From: Gonatopus flavifemur
Lineage: Eukaryota > Arthropoda > Insecta > Hymenoptera > Dryinidae
Direction of reading: 5' to 3'
DNA length: 64,000 nt
NCBI GenBank assembly: GCA_018340375.1
Contig: JAFFJZ010000001.1
Span: 64,410,001 to 64,474,000, forward strand
This document shows positions 27,801-42,300 of the stretch, piece by piece. A program made the translations under genes and the position numbers. The notes under the pieces are model-generated. The model was not told the origin of the DNA. It ran no database searches and saw nothing but the letters and a program-made list of their open reading frames with translations. Within the stretch, counting starts at the first letter, position 1. Every line of letters starts with the position of its first letter.

Positions 27801-30800
27801 TCCAACTTGAATAAGATTATCATGGAAAGACCATGAATCATCTTCAACAATCTCTTGTGTTGCAATTCCTTGCTGAGGATGCTCTATGTTCGTGATTCCC
27901 ATTCGATCAGTATCTTTTATCCAGTTTGTGAACCGTTCGATCGAACTGAAATATGCTGAATTTTTTCAAATTAAAAAACGTCTCAACTAAATATTTTCAA
28001 TGACAGCTACTAAAAATTTGAATGATTCAACTAAGGAATTATAGTCAATATAATCAAGTTTGTTTTCGTATTCAATTGTCTTTGGACACTTTCCTTCCTT
28101 TCAAACGTATAGGACGCGTGAGTCAAAGTTGTCAAAATTTCTACTTTGAATTGTGCAATTTAGATTGTCGGGGGTCTAAAGGCTGAATTGACTTTGAATG
28201 CGTATTTTTCTCTGCAATGGGAGTGGTATCTTCTTAAGGCATTCACTCTTATATGTAGAAAAGTAGTAACAAGTATTGATATAGGTTATAAATTGAAATC
28301 AAACGATATAGTTTCCATGGTCGACATTGCGATAAAAGTGGATAAAATGTTCAAGAACAAGACGAAAATGAACCCAAGTGTCATTTTTTTAATCTTTGTC
28401 ATATGATTTTCGTAGATTGTTATCTAGGTTATTATTTTGTACACATTTACAAGTCATTTTAACCAGAATTCATAAATCATCCTATTATAATGTAGCTTAC
28501 TATTAAAAAGTAGTTGTGGAAAATAGTCGTGTTTACTAAAAATCAAGTAATTTCGATCCCAACCTTCGGTTACATCGTACCATAAAAATTAGTAAGTGAT
28601 ACTGGAAAAAAATAGTTGAGACGTTATTTTACTAATTTTTTCACACGGAGAAAAATGCAGCTCAAAACCCGAAGAGCACATGAAGCTTCAGCGAACGTTC
28701 AAATTAGATCTGTATAGATCGGGCAGAAGGTTCATGAAAGCTCACTTCTAGATTCACAAACGTTTGACAAAGGTTCTACGAACGTTGAAATGTCCGACTC
28801 GAAATACTTTCAGGAAACGTAGATGGAACGTTCATTGAAGGTTCATCGAAGGTTTAATAAAGCTTCACAAAAATATCTATACTTATATTAATTTTCATTA
28901 ATTTGTGTTCATTATTTCATCGATTATTCATGTGAATTATTGGAAATTATTTTAAGTATAGATATTTTCGTGGAGCTTTATCAAACCTTCGATGAACCTT
29001 CAACGAACGTTCCATCTACGTTTCCTAGAGGCATTTCGAGGCGGACATTTCAACGTTCGTAGAACCTTTGTTAAACGTTTTTGAATCTAAAAATTAGCTT
29101 TCATGAACCTTCGACTCGATCTATGCAGATCTAATTTGAACATTCGCTGAAGCTTCATTCTCTCTTCGGGAAGGATAGTAATCTTTAATAGAAAATTGGA
29201 GAATATTTCTTAAAATCTATAAAAACGATGAAAAATTATCAATACTTAACAAATCATAAAAACAAATATGAAGTTTCCAAAAGTCGCGCATGAAATTATA
29301 CAAAGTAAATAACAAAATTTTTGAATCTTATTTTCAAATTACAGAATTTTGTTATTCACTTTGTAAAATTTCATGCGCGACTTTTGGAAACTTCATATTT
29401 GTTTTTATGATTTGTCAAGTATTGATAATTTTTCATTGTTTTTCGAGCAATATTCAAGAGAAATCTGAATCGTTTTATGTTTATTACGAACTTAAGAAAA
29501 ATTCTTACTCACATAGCACTGGAAGTTCTCTAAACGTTGTCAGAACCTTTAGAGAACTTTAAATGTTTCAGAAATGTTCTGAGAATGTTCTCAAAACTTT
29601 CATGCTATGTGGGTAGATTTTAAGGAATATTCTCCAATTTTCTATTAGAGATTACTATCCTTCAGAGTTGCATTTTTCTCCGTGCAGATAATGGCAACTA
29701 ATACTTTCTCTCAGTGTAATATCGTAGAAATGGCCATAATAGGATTTTATTCAATTTGTCCAAATCTTATACGAATAAAATCTCGCAAACGGTCGGTTGA
29801 GACAACAGCAGGTTTGTGTTCTGAGTTGTTCATGGGTCCTTCTCTACAATGTTTGATTGGTTGGGAACGACAAGATGACACCACAAACAACTATTCGCGA
29901 CCCGTTGATAGGGAAAATTTACAATCATAGTGGAATTGAAGTTTCATGGATTACCTGAGGAAAATGGTTTTAAATAAAGAGAAAGTATTGAAGTCCAATC
30001 TTAATGGATTAAGTTGGAAGAAAATGAAAAATGAACTGATGCAAAGAATCGATTCAGAATCGCGATTTTTTTTAAGGGGGGAAATACAATTAAAACGCCA
30101 AAAACAGGCAATTTTCATGATTTTTTTTTTCACCTAGAAGTTTATATTTGGATAGAATAAGCTTTTGTAGTGTTATTAGTATACTATTCAGGTATATCAA
30201 GGTAATTTCTTTTCATTTTTTTCCACAAAATCGCGACCGTACATAGGGTTTAAGTAACGCCTAGTCCGATCACGGCGGGGGTTCTGCTGACCGTAATTTT
30301 TATCTGAAAACAAAGACCAAAAGGAATTACCTTCGGTACACTCATAATTCGTAGTTGAACCAAAAAAAAATGAAAAAAATATAAAATTCGCGATTTGGCA
30401 GAACAAAATAGGCAAAAATCGATAATTCACCCCTTTTTTCAAGTCATTTTTGCAATAAAAAAGTACTTTATTTTCCAAGAGTACCAAATTTTTTTGGTTC
30501 AACCAGAAGCTAATATAATAACGAAGATGTCCCCAAAACCTCATCCCGATCGGATCATCACTTTTTAGTTATCACCCCCGCGAACTCGGAAAAACATGTT
30601 TCGAGAAAAACGCATTTAAAGTTTTCATTACTGAAAAAAACAAAAAAGAAAACTACCTCAATATACTTCAATAACGTATTATTAACACTGCAAAATTCTG
30701 TTCAAATCAAATACAAGCTTCTGCCTCTGTTTTTGCCCTTCAAATTGTATCCCACACAGCACCGGAAAACATCTCAAGAAGATTGTCAGAATGTCTGCAG

Positions 30801-33261
30801 GATGTCTCATGTCACCACCTTTGTAACATTCTGGAGATATTTTAAAACATTGTTGAAATCATTGAGGTAACATTCTGGAGACATTCTGAAATATTTCTGT
30901 GATCATTTCAGCGATATTCTGCACGGAAAAAAATGTCACAATCACATATATTAAAAATTTAACAAAATATTAATTTGGGTTGAAAAAAAATTTCTTCAGA
31001 ATTGACGTTGAATGAGTTTGGAGGGGAAGAAAACCTGCTCCGAAGTCGATTATTAGAGAGTTCCCCCAGTGGGGATCGAACCTGGGTTCGGCGAGTGAGA
31101 GTCAAAGCTTCTATCACTTCAACAAATTTCCGAGATGACGGCACTACCCTCAAAGTGCTATTTATTGTAATCATCGTGATGGGAGTTTGAAGAACTCATT
31201 TCCGTGAAATAAAGAACAATCGATTCAGAGTCTTCTGACACAAAGAATCAGTAGGTCGTGGGAGAGAGGTTTTTTTCAACCTCGACTTTGAAATTTTACC
31301 AAGGGCTGAGTAAGATCGATGGAAAAACTTTGATTCAGAATCTTTTGAAATGGACAATGATTAGCACTTGAGAGGAGCGTTTCTTGAAAAATGCACTCCC
31401 AAAATTTACTAATATAAGTGCTGGAACAAATTGATGAGAAACTTTCAAAAATCTGTTTCCGTGGTATATAGACCAATCGATTCAGAATCTTCTGAAATGG
31501 AAAGTGAATAGGTCGTAGGAGAGGCGCTTTTTCCGATCTTGAATTGTAAATTTTATCAAACCCTGGATCAGGTGTATGAAAATTCATTTTGCTTCATAAA
31601 ATATTGCTACTGTCATATTCTCAGAATATTTCATTTGCGACAAATTCAGCATACTCCCCATCGTAGATATTCAAAACATTACAGATCATTATGTATGCAA
31701 TGTTCCATTAGGAAGATTCTCAGAACATTTTCAATGAAATATCGTATCTGCAATATCTATAGAATCTTGTACAAGTATTTCACACAGAATGTTCTGAGCG
31801 AGATATTGTAATATTCTTGAAATATTACTGAGACATTGGGTGCTGTGTGGGATTTTCCCCCTTAAAAAAGAATCGATTTTCTCAAAAAGCGAATCAGAAT
31901 CGAACATCACTAACTATGTGATACTCCGGAACTGATATAAGTCTGAAAATTGATGGAAATTTAATTCATATTTCCAAAGAATTGAGTAATTTCTAGTCGT
32001 TTTACTTTTTCTACACGGAAAGAAGAAAACAGCACTGGTTACTGTCCATAACAGCAATCAGTTGAAAAACAAATGAAAACACGCTTGGATGATAGAGGTT
32101 AGCGCGATCCCAGTGATGTGTACTGCAGTGAAATTCGTCAATGCTGCTTGAACATTAACCGTTACTGGGAGACGCAGTAATGAACGGCGTGAATTTGATT
32201 TCTCATTTTTTTTCAATGAATTACTGCGATTCACAGTAACCATTGCTGTTTTCTTTTTTCCGTGTACACGGGAAGACCGGATCTATTAATATTTAGAAAG
32301 AATTTAGAGAAATGACTGTTAATTTAGGGAAAAAGAAGATCGCTGAAAAATATTGGTAGTGAGTGTACCAAAAATTTGTTGTCAAAATATCAACAGTTCA
32401 TAGGTTCATTGGTATCTTTCACAGTGAAACTATCAATTGTTGATACATCGACTACGAATTTTTAGTACACTTCCTACGAATATTTTTCAGCGATTCTCAT
32501 TTTCCCTAAATTGACAGTCATTTTTTTGAATATTAATAGACTCGGTCTTTCCGTGATAGGATCAATTCGTCTCTGGAAACCTATAAATCTTATGTAGGTG
32601 ATCATAGAGAGATATTTCAACGAAAGCATGTTTTCGTCCTTTCGATATGAGGAGAAGGAACTGGAAAGTCCTTGGAAAAATAGATTACATCATTAGCGTT
32701 GAATTTGTGCCACGGATTATATAATCCTGCTCCAGCTTTCCCGGTGTGGAGACTGTCTTAACGACGTAGTTGAACATAGTTGGAATTTAACAACTTTGGC
32801 TGAAGCAATTAAGCTAAAGTGATCAAGTATTCATGATTGAGCGATCTGTGATCTCGAGCATCATCGCAGTAATTATTCACGTCCAGATGTGAAAAAAACA
32901 TCTCCAACTTCTCTCCGTTACTTCTTTTTCTGGGAAGAAAGTTATAAATGATGTCGAATTCTTCACATGCCACAAATGATGTCAATAAATTTTAGAAATA
33001 TTTTCATGAATTGAATAATCAAAGAGGGTGTTTCAAGATTGAGCAATAGAATATTCATTCATTTGGAAAGGGTTTGGCAATCTCTCTGAACTCATCTCTG
33101 AGAAATATAGGAGATTTATCTGACAATTTGTGTACATATATTTGTCTTTACAAATCACATATATAATGTTATATAAATACACTTGCATCCAATATGTACA
33201 TATATGTAATATACATGCATTAATTCTGTCTATTTACTCTCTATAACTGCTATTACTACTG

Positions 33262-33303
<42 letters not shown>

Positions 33304-36300
33304 TTACTACTACTGTCTCCCTAAAGTCCCTACTATTATTACTGGCGCTACAACTAATACTACTACGTCTATTACTATTCCTATTACGACTGTGTACGAC
33401 TGTACTGTAGTGAGCACATATATAGAGCATGCCTCCTGACCTACTGTACTGTCTGCATATTCGTATTAGCGTATGTATATACCGCATATGGTTCTTATGT
33501 TATTTTTTTGTTTTTTTTTACCTTCTACAAGCAAGTCCGCGTTGGTCCATGCTCGATAAATTACCTGGTGGTTCAGTTCGCAGCTGCTTTTCCACGAAAG
33601 CAACCAAAAGAAACTAATCGAATGAAGTTCTTTGGTTTTCTTCCCTACGGCATCTTTCAGCCACTCACTTTTAGGAATCGATGTTTCGAAAAGTAAGAGT
33701 GTGAAAAGTAAACAACGACTACACTCGATTATCTCTTATACCATCTAAAATATCTTACGTATCGTACAAGCCATAAATTGAGCGAAGAATGAGGTATCTG
33801 GACCAAGATCCGATCGTAAAAGTCCCGCAGTTGTGCACAAAAACATGCTCTTCACGAGAATAAATATAACCAAATATCGGCAAAAATTAATCCACGTGTA
33901 CTCGGTAACTGGGTTACATCTTTCCGATATTTGTGATTCATTGTGTGTTGGTTAAACAAATATTTTGATCAAATTACAAAAGAAGATGGAGAGAAAGCAA
34001 AGAAGAAAGTTAATTAAACCAGTGGTGTGCTTACATGCTTATATGTATATCTATTCCGGTACCCGACCAGTTGCCGGCTATTTTCGAACGTTTATCGACT
34101 TCCGAGCAAAGTTACGTGCCACCTTCTTCTCTTTGCATCTTGGGTAAATCACGAAAAGCTCTCCACGCACGTTACTCAACGTTTCCGTAGTTTTTTTCTT
34201 TTCATTCTATGGAATTTGTAAACCGATTCAATTATATAACTTGAATTTGAGGAGAGAGAAGAAAATCAAACAAATTGATGAATTCTCTATAAAATGGCAA
34301 GGATGAATGAAAGAATGAATCAGAATGTTATTTTTTGTAACATCGCATTTGCCTATACAATACTCTTGGAATTATTAGAACTGCAACGTAGGAAGATCAC
34401 GTCATTAATCAGTACATCTCTTCCATTCAGATCGTTGATTGCTCGACCGTTGTTGATGAAATCTATTCAACGGTAGACTAACGATCGATTAACTCGCCGG
34501 TAGGCTAATGACAGATTAATATTAGTTCGTGGGAATTGACTGTTTGGTACTGAAATTCATCGGATAACCAACGATGCGATTTATGATCGACTGTAAGGAA
34601 GAAACGATTCTCTAATGTTTCGATTATTTCAAAGAATAATAATCTCATTTCATTGCAAGATTTTTTTTTTTCTACAAAAAAGGTTCAAAATGAAATGTTC
34701 TCGCTCGGAGGTTTCGAGAGAATATAGAGAATCTTGTTGACAATATCATGCTCTTCCATCAGCGGGGATTGATTTTTTTTCTCCTTTCCCTCGGAACCAG
34801 GTTTCTTTCTATCTCCGGATCATAAATCTAAGATCAATTCCCGGAGAAGACCAGGGGAAAAGGGTAGAAGAATTTGTTGGACCGATGTTCCATTTATTCC
34901 TCATATTCCCGTTATAAATAGAGTATGTATATTCTTTTGAATGAACATCGTGGAACGTGAGACTATTTCTTTCAGCTAGGCAGTGCATAATACTAATACC
35001 ACTGATTTTTACTGATTCAAATTTAGAGAGTCGTTTCGGTGGATTTATCTCTAATGGAACGGGAAGGGGCGATGTAGAAGAGCACACGCTTGCTCGTTCG
35101 CTTTTCATTTCACGGATAAAGTCTGAAGAGTGAAATACGAATCCGCTTAACAGTTAAATTTCAACCATTTTTCGAGAACAAAAAATTCCAAGGTTACACC
35201 ACTTTCTTTAACAAATTCCACACGGGCTTAGGGCAAAGAAAATCTTGAGGAAAAAAATGAATAAATTTCTTATTAATCTTTGGAAGGTCGAACGCGAAAA
35301 TCTTTGTCCGAGATATAGAGAAGTTGATTAATGTCTCATTAGAATTATTGTGTCTTCTCGAAACGTCTCTGGTATTATCGATTTGTATTTTTGTTCATAA
35401 TACTCGCTTCCCTCGCTTCGAACGATGCTAGTTTATAACAACAATGCGAGGATATAACGTTTGATCTACCGCATTTACGGATTCAGGGATTCGATATTTC
35501 GAAATTGAAAGCGGTTAACGAGTGTGTATTACTTCGTGACCTTCGCAATGATTTTCGCTCGAATACCCTTAGAAATCTGGCGCATCGCTACGCGAGGTCA
35601 CTGATTACACGTGTTGAATACTAACACGGTGTATAATTTATAAAAATATACCTTATCGAGATTGGATTTACATGAAAATACGTTGATGATTCATCAACCG
35701 TGGTGGTTCATCGGTCATGTTTTATACATACCGCATAATTTTTAGCTGATATTTCATTCAAGCTTGCTCGAATTTCTCCGATTTCTATCATAAAGGAACT
35801 TTCAAACGCGTTCACCATCTGCAAATTTCCAGCATATTGTTCTTAAATCTCAAAAGTATCATTTTTAGACATGATAATTAAATCTTATTATTAAAAAATT
35901 TGCACACAATAATGCAGAATTATTTGCAGAATAATTCACGAAAAGTGAACGAGCAGCGCGACCCGAGTATAAAGTTCCATAATAGCATCGTATCGTTGAA
36001 TACATGATACTAGTATTGTACAACTGACAATGGTAGTCATGCTCTAAATAACGTTCTATACGTGATGATTAGCCGTATAAATTGTGCATTGTGAATTTTG
36101 TTTTTGTGTACGTACGTATTTTGCGTTTTGATCAGCAACGTGAAGTATCAATCGTCATTAATTTACAGTAATTTGAAAAAACAAGGTCCAATAATAACCC
36201 CCCAACGAACTTCATGTTCTTCGTGATTCAGGGAATGATGTATAGTAGGTATGTTCATAATTTAGTTTCTGTCTATTCTCTTCAAAATTGACAGTTTGGT

Positions 36301-39300
36301 TAAAGGGAAAAGTGTCATATATGGATCGTTGGTACCTTCGCGTACCAAATACTCGACTGGTGGTTTATCTTGACGTAATTCCGATACAAGCAACTAGCGT
36401 GATCTAGCAAGAATGTACGGTATTAGTTACACGAAACGTTCATGGATTTATCTTTTAAAAAGTCATAAATGATTTCCAATATCGAACAATTGGAAAGCTG
36501 CCAACTTAATTTCACGTCTTCTTAGTTCTTATTCGTTCAATACCGCATTCGTGGAGGATAACCTGTTGGATAGATAAAGTTACAAAACTCTCCATCGGTG
36601 GACCATGAAAATACATTGGGGGAAGGATATTGAATCGCGTGAGAAAGTTAAGAGATGTTTTTTCATCTTTACTCTCAACACCTTTTGCCATGTACGAGGA
36701 CAAAATTTATGTCTTCATATCCTTTTTATATCACAAATAGTTCCACTCGAGTTTTGTTATTTGTTAAACCTCGAGTTTTTCTTTTCCCTCTCTTTGACAT
36801 TTCAAACCGTTTTTATTTGTTCCAAGAAGAAAACTGAATCACTTGGATTTAATACATGATAACAAAGATTTTTCCTGCGGTAGAATTTGAGTAGAGACAG
36901 AAATAGTAATATCATTCATTTTATATTGGTATATTTACTGTACATACGAGATATCTGTTTGAAAATTTGTAAGGTGTGAGCAACAGGCATGGGTTCAACC
37001 ATTGGGATACCACTGAGATATCGTCTCAAAGCCACCCTTACTTCGCAGATACATAGACGCGTACATTTATCCACCCTTGTTGGTTACTCAACACGAGTCT
37101 GATAAGCACTCTAAGAGGTTCTTAAAATTAGAGTACAGAAAGAAAGCAAATCCAGTACCACGAGGAAGAATGAAAAATGTATGCTCTCTCCATTGTATAC
37201 GATATTCGTTATTACCTTGTTCTCTTTTAATCATTAATTGTGCGTCACTATTGCATCGATTTATTAATACTCGCATAAAAATAATTTATGTGACAAAATC
37301 GAATCGATATTCTAAATTTATATCTTCAACCTTTGAATATGTTTAGTTCACGTTATTCGCTGTCGATGAGTTGAATGATTTTTCAATCAATCGAATCTAT
37401 CCATTAGAGGATAACGAGGACAATTTTTCTGAAAGGGTACGCGAGTACTTGAAAAAATGATGAGTTTTTCTTCAAATAGAATAATTGAAAATTGGAGTTT
37501 TCGTAATAGATGAAGCGTATTTGTGTACCGCGGTGGGTGCACGATACTGCCTTTGTGACCTAATTCCCGGAGAGCATTACTGATGTAATTATGTGACTTA
37601 CATTTATGAATATAAATTTATATCGATTGACAAAATAATTATTCGAATAGCGGTGTGAAAAAGGATCATGTTCGCTGATAAATCCAATGTCAGGATTTTG
37701 TTTTTCAATTCTTTCTTGAAGGGAGTTCAGATTTTTCCCTCTTGCCGATAAATATCGATATTTCATTATGTTAACCCAGATCTTTCTTTCAGAATATCGA
37801 CAATATTCCTTTTTCGTGGAGAATCATTCGATGAGAATTGTGTAGAAATTTTGTGTACATAAAAATCGTAAATCAACCCAACTTCGTAGAAATTGTTTTT
37901 CTTGAAATCTCGATGATACATGAGAATGTCGAATTAATAAATCCAAGAAACCGATTTTTCTTCAACGATCATAACAAAACAATCAGTGCATCAATTGAAG
38001 TGGAGACTTTCCATTCATGATTGTAAGAAATCAATAACAGCTTCTTCAATTTAATTTCAGGAAAGTCGTTGTTGATGTTGATGAGCGAAGAGAAGATAGA
38101 ACAAACAATATTATTTTATATACACATTTACTCCTTTTGAGAAGTTCATTAATGATCGGGGTCAAGCGGGTACCATTTTCTTCTTTCAAAATAAAACAAG
38201 ATTCAAGGACAAAAGAAAATTGTAAATTTTTCTACATGTGTTGTGGGATGGTACAACAAAGGTGTGCTGTGAGGTTCAAATTGAGGAGATAAATTGTGCC
38301 CAAAATGCATCGAGCATGTGTTTTTGGTATAAATTAGGGGTCTGTGCAGATCAGGGCTACAACCCGTATTGGTATTTTTCCAAGAATTTAAATCTCGAAA
38401 ATACAGTGTATTTGTGAATTGAAGGAGAGTACAGTGTAACTGTACTCAAAGTGAAAATATTTAGAACAATCCTTCGGTGTAAAACCAGTGAAATGGGTAT
38501 GGTTTTGGGGTCAATGACGGTATAAAAAATTCACAAATACATCTCGTATATGAATGATCGTATGAGATTAATAACGACTAAACAAGAACACTCTTGGACT
38601 CGGAGAGAACACGTTAACGCAATAACCTGAATGTAGGTTTATATTAAATCGAAGTTTATTTTGTTCCTTGTTCTCTATCATAACCATGAAATTGTTACGA
38701 TCATTCATCGAGATGGATAATTAACATCCATTACTAGAATCACAAGAATGATCGTTCCATTCCTGCTGACCGTAACAACCCCAACTGTGGTGGAGTATAA
38801 TGATGTGCCAGAATTCTATTGGCTACTAGCCAGTATGAGAATGCTTGTTAGATATCTTTACTAAAATGTTCTGCTGTCTTCACATGCAACGATGCATTCG
38901 ATACTTTGAATCAAAATGTATTTTTGTACAATACACGCTGTTGAAGATGTTTAATTTCTATCGTTTCACGCTCGATATGATTTATCAAAATTAATTACAA
39001 GTTCCGGTTCGAATTGCGTCTGAATTCACTGCACACTCTCTTTCTCTCTCTCTCTCCCTCTCTCTCTTTCTCTCTTTGAATGATTCATTCAGTTATAAAT
39101 TTCATGAATGGAAAGTTCTTTTACGAAACGCTCCAGCGATAAATGTCACTGAAAATATCTCAATGTACAAATTTTGAGAATCGTAGCGTTTGATGCGTCC
39201 CCATTTCAACATTTCGAGACTTTATCCATGCCTCATTTTCTGGAAATTCTTGTAGAAGAGTAGAGTAGAGAGTTTGTTCTTAATCCCTAACTTAGAAGAT

Positions 39301-42300
39301 GTTGGAACATCGATGAGCGTGTCCTTCGAAAGATTTATGTAGCTTCAGAAACTTCATTGAACAGTCGTATAACCTTGTTTATACTTTGAAGGTTCATCGA
39401 ACTTCAATTCAATTTTTCTTCCGATGAGTCACCAATTAAACTTAATGTATCAATTTCAGGTCAGAAACTACAGCTTCTAATTTGAACCTTCAATTCGATT
39501 TTTACTTCAAAATTCCTACTAGAACTTTGTCGATTTCGGATAGGGTCTTGACCTGTATTTGAGAAATTTTTTTTTTTCATTTTCGCACGTTGACACTTCC
39601 TTCCAGAACCTCATTAATTTCTTGTAGGAAAACCAATAAAAATGAAAATACCTCGCACAATTTTTTCACCGCCATTCACGATCGAGTAGATTCCCTTTTT
39701 CCATCTGTGTGATTCGATCCTTAAAATTACGCATCGATTGATGTGAAATCATATCAAACATGGTACAAAAATTAAAAGCGAGGAACTGTAAAAATTCATG
39801 AATAATTTTTTATGGATATCATTTCTGTAATTGCACCGAAAAAAAATATCATGTGGATTTTTCGCAGGTTTGTTTTTGAGTCGCTCATTTTAACGTAATT
39901 GAAATGACATTTACATTGACCGATAACTCACCAGCGCTGAATCTGAATTTATAAATCTAGGATTAACTGTTCTCACATCAGCTTCATAAGTAATCGCCTG
40001 TAATGATATCATTTCTGATAGAGCAGATCATTTAATCCTGGATTTAACTGTGGATTCAGTGTCGATGGAGACATAACCGTTGGAATAAATGTTATGTGTG
40101 AATTGGAGTCATGTCCTTGAAGTTTGAAACGTTTATTGAAATGAATTTGGGGAATGAAAATAGGTTAAATCGTTATATTTCCGCTTTGAAAAACTGCACT
40201 GAAAATAAAATTTTGCAACAGGGAACGTTCGCATATCAATAGCTGATGTCTGTGGATAATTAAATTTTAAGATCTGCTATTACTCACCCATACATTGCTG
40301 GTTAATGAGTTGTGCGTCAACAGTTGATGTGAATGAAATGAGCCAGTAATGTTTCCATGGTTACTAATTCAATTTTTTCACGTACATTATGAAAAATAAT
40401 CAGAATTTTCCTGTGTATATCAACCTGAAAATTCAAATTACTGATTGGAAAATCAATTTCCGATACATTCATATAAAATTTTCCATAAATTTATTTGAAA
40501 ATTTCAAACTTCATGGGATTTTTCCCAAGATTTCACAGTACATTTCTCGACACAGAAATTTTTTAGAGTGTGCAACAACTGTTGGTGTCCAAACGTTAGC
40601 CGTTCCAGAATTCTATTCTTACCGTGGATAAGGATCATCCATCAAATACGTTCGCTTTTCAATAAGTCTTTCTTTGTCAGACCTCACTGACTTCACGTTG
40701 ATGCGACAAAGATACACCGAGAAAACGTTTGTTTCGGCGAAACAAAATTTTGGTTGAAATTAACGCAAAGGAACTTTTTGGTTGGCTGAAATCAAATTTA
40801 TTCAGGATAAACAAAATTTATTTGTCTGTATGAAAGCCCAAATTTTGTTCACCCCAAATGAATTTTATTTCAGCCAATCAAGAAGTTTCTTTGCGTTAAT
40901 TACAACCAAAATGTTGTTTGGCTGGAACAAACTGTGAACGTATTTTATTGATGATTCCATAGCATCTGGATAAAATGTGAACGGATTGTTAAATTCGACC
41001 CGATTCTGAGGGTGACTCATCTGGTTTTCGCTTGGGGTTCATCTTATGAACAGGAATGAGCAGTCTCAATTTCTTCTTGTATTCAAAGTACTTTTTCTTG
41101 TCAAATACTTTCAAATTTGATGTTCCAAATCTGAAAGTATAAAAATTAATTGAGGATGTCCATCCCTGCTCACGAATTGGAATATCAATCGGAAGGGAAG
41201 AAATTTTTAGCTGCATCAGCTAAATTTCAGCTATTACAACTAAATATCTCAGTTCCCACAAGACTGCTTATTTCATAACAATATTAGCCGAAATTTTACT
41301 GCAACAGCGAAAATTTAGTTAACACAGCTAAAAAATAACTGGCTTTCTCACAGCTAATTCATTTTTGTCCGTGCGGATATGTGCTCGAAGCTTATCCAGG
41401 TCTACTCTTTGAATTTCTTGGAGTGACAATTCACTCCTAAAGAGTGGAAAAAATAACTGCAATTCCAACAAGAATGAAATTCCACTTCTGAAGAGTAAGT
41501 TCCCGTTCTGTTGGAATGAGAATTTCACTCTCACAGAAGGGTGGAATTTTTCCACTTTGAAGCGGGTTAAAATTTCACTCTGATGGGGTGAAAATTCACT
41601 CTTAAAGTGATACTAAGGGTGTGGCAGCAGTCAAATCGTTTATAACAAACTACGGGCTATCGCTTCAATTTGATCAAAATATCACCCTGTACATCACTTC
41701 TATTCGAATCAGAGAAGTTTTCTATAGAACGATATTTCCATTACATTAAAGTGTTTGCCCATAGTTTGTCACGAACGAATGCCGCTAATATCCCTTTGAG
41801 AGTCAATTTTCCATTTCAAGAAATTAAAAAAGTCTCTAGGAAATAATCCTGAAGACTATATGAGAAAAAGTAGTTATCTGTCAAATGTCTGGACAGCCAT
41901 TTTTTTAGCTGCTGTAGCAAAATTATTAGCTTCATCAGCGAAATTTTACCTACTGGGACTAAGAGATTAGCTGTCCTGCGGACGCTAAAGTATTCAACTA
42001 TAATAGCTCAAATGTAGCTGGTAGAGCTGAGAATTTCTTTCCATGTAAAATGTATCGCTGTAACGTTAATGGAATGTTCAAAAAACGTAGAAGTTTTGTG
42101 GACATCTTGAGAACATTTTAGAGCTTGGGTTTTCCTCTGGATTTATCCAGCTCTTATCCGGGATTCATCCCATGAGTCATAGCTGAAATCCGAAAAGGGC
42201 CCGGATAGATATTGGAAGCCTACACGGAGAAAAATGACATAGCTGGGGCAGCTACCCACTTTTCAGCACCCTTTTTTCACCGCTATAGCTACAATAATTG

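Larger units (their letters stand above)
28644..29684. mobile_element. CACGG-ended foldback element containing further insertions
   Basis: Begins cacggagaaaaatgcag and ends ctgcatttttctccgtg-like sequence (gttgcatttttctccgtg), with CA on both sides. The arms contain ggatagtaatct, aattggagaatatt and aaatatgaagtttccaaaag with their inverses, centred near 29338. The left arm is split by a second hairpin (28666-29168), the right arm by a shorter insertion (about 29445-29612). Confidence 0.85.
30751..31850. mobile_element. CCCACACAGCACC-ended element
   Basis: Left end cccacacagcaccgg, right end ttgggtgctgtgtgg, inverted. Adjacent arms hold diverged attctgagacatt-type inverted motifs. The middle contains the tRNA-like segment and the catcttctga-type repeats. 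Confidence 0.65.
26428..31916. mobile_element. composite hAT-like element (about 5.5 kb)
   Basis: Left end cagtgatgttcgattc and right end gaatcgaacatcactaacta are inverted; both are flanked by the exact 8 bases tgtgatac (26420-26427, 31917-31924). CAGTGATGTTCGATT-like ends and 8-base duplications point to hAT. The terminal lengths differ by about four bases. No transposase is recognised; the span is largely filled by other insertions listed separately. Confidence 0.65.

Noticed and set aside
33230..33487. Valine-rich open frame on the minus strand
   Set aside because: It is a translation of the (TAC)n microsatellite.
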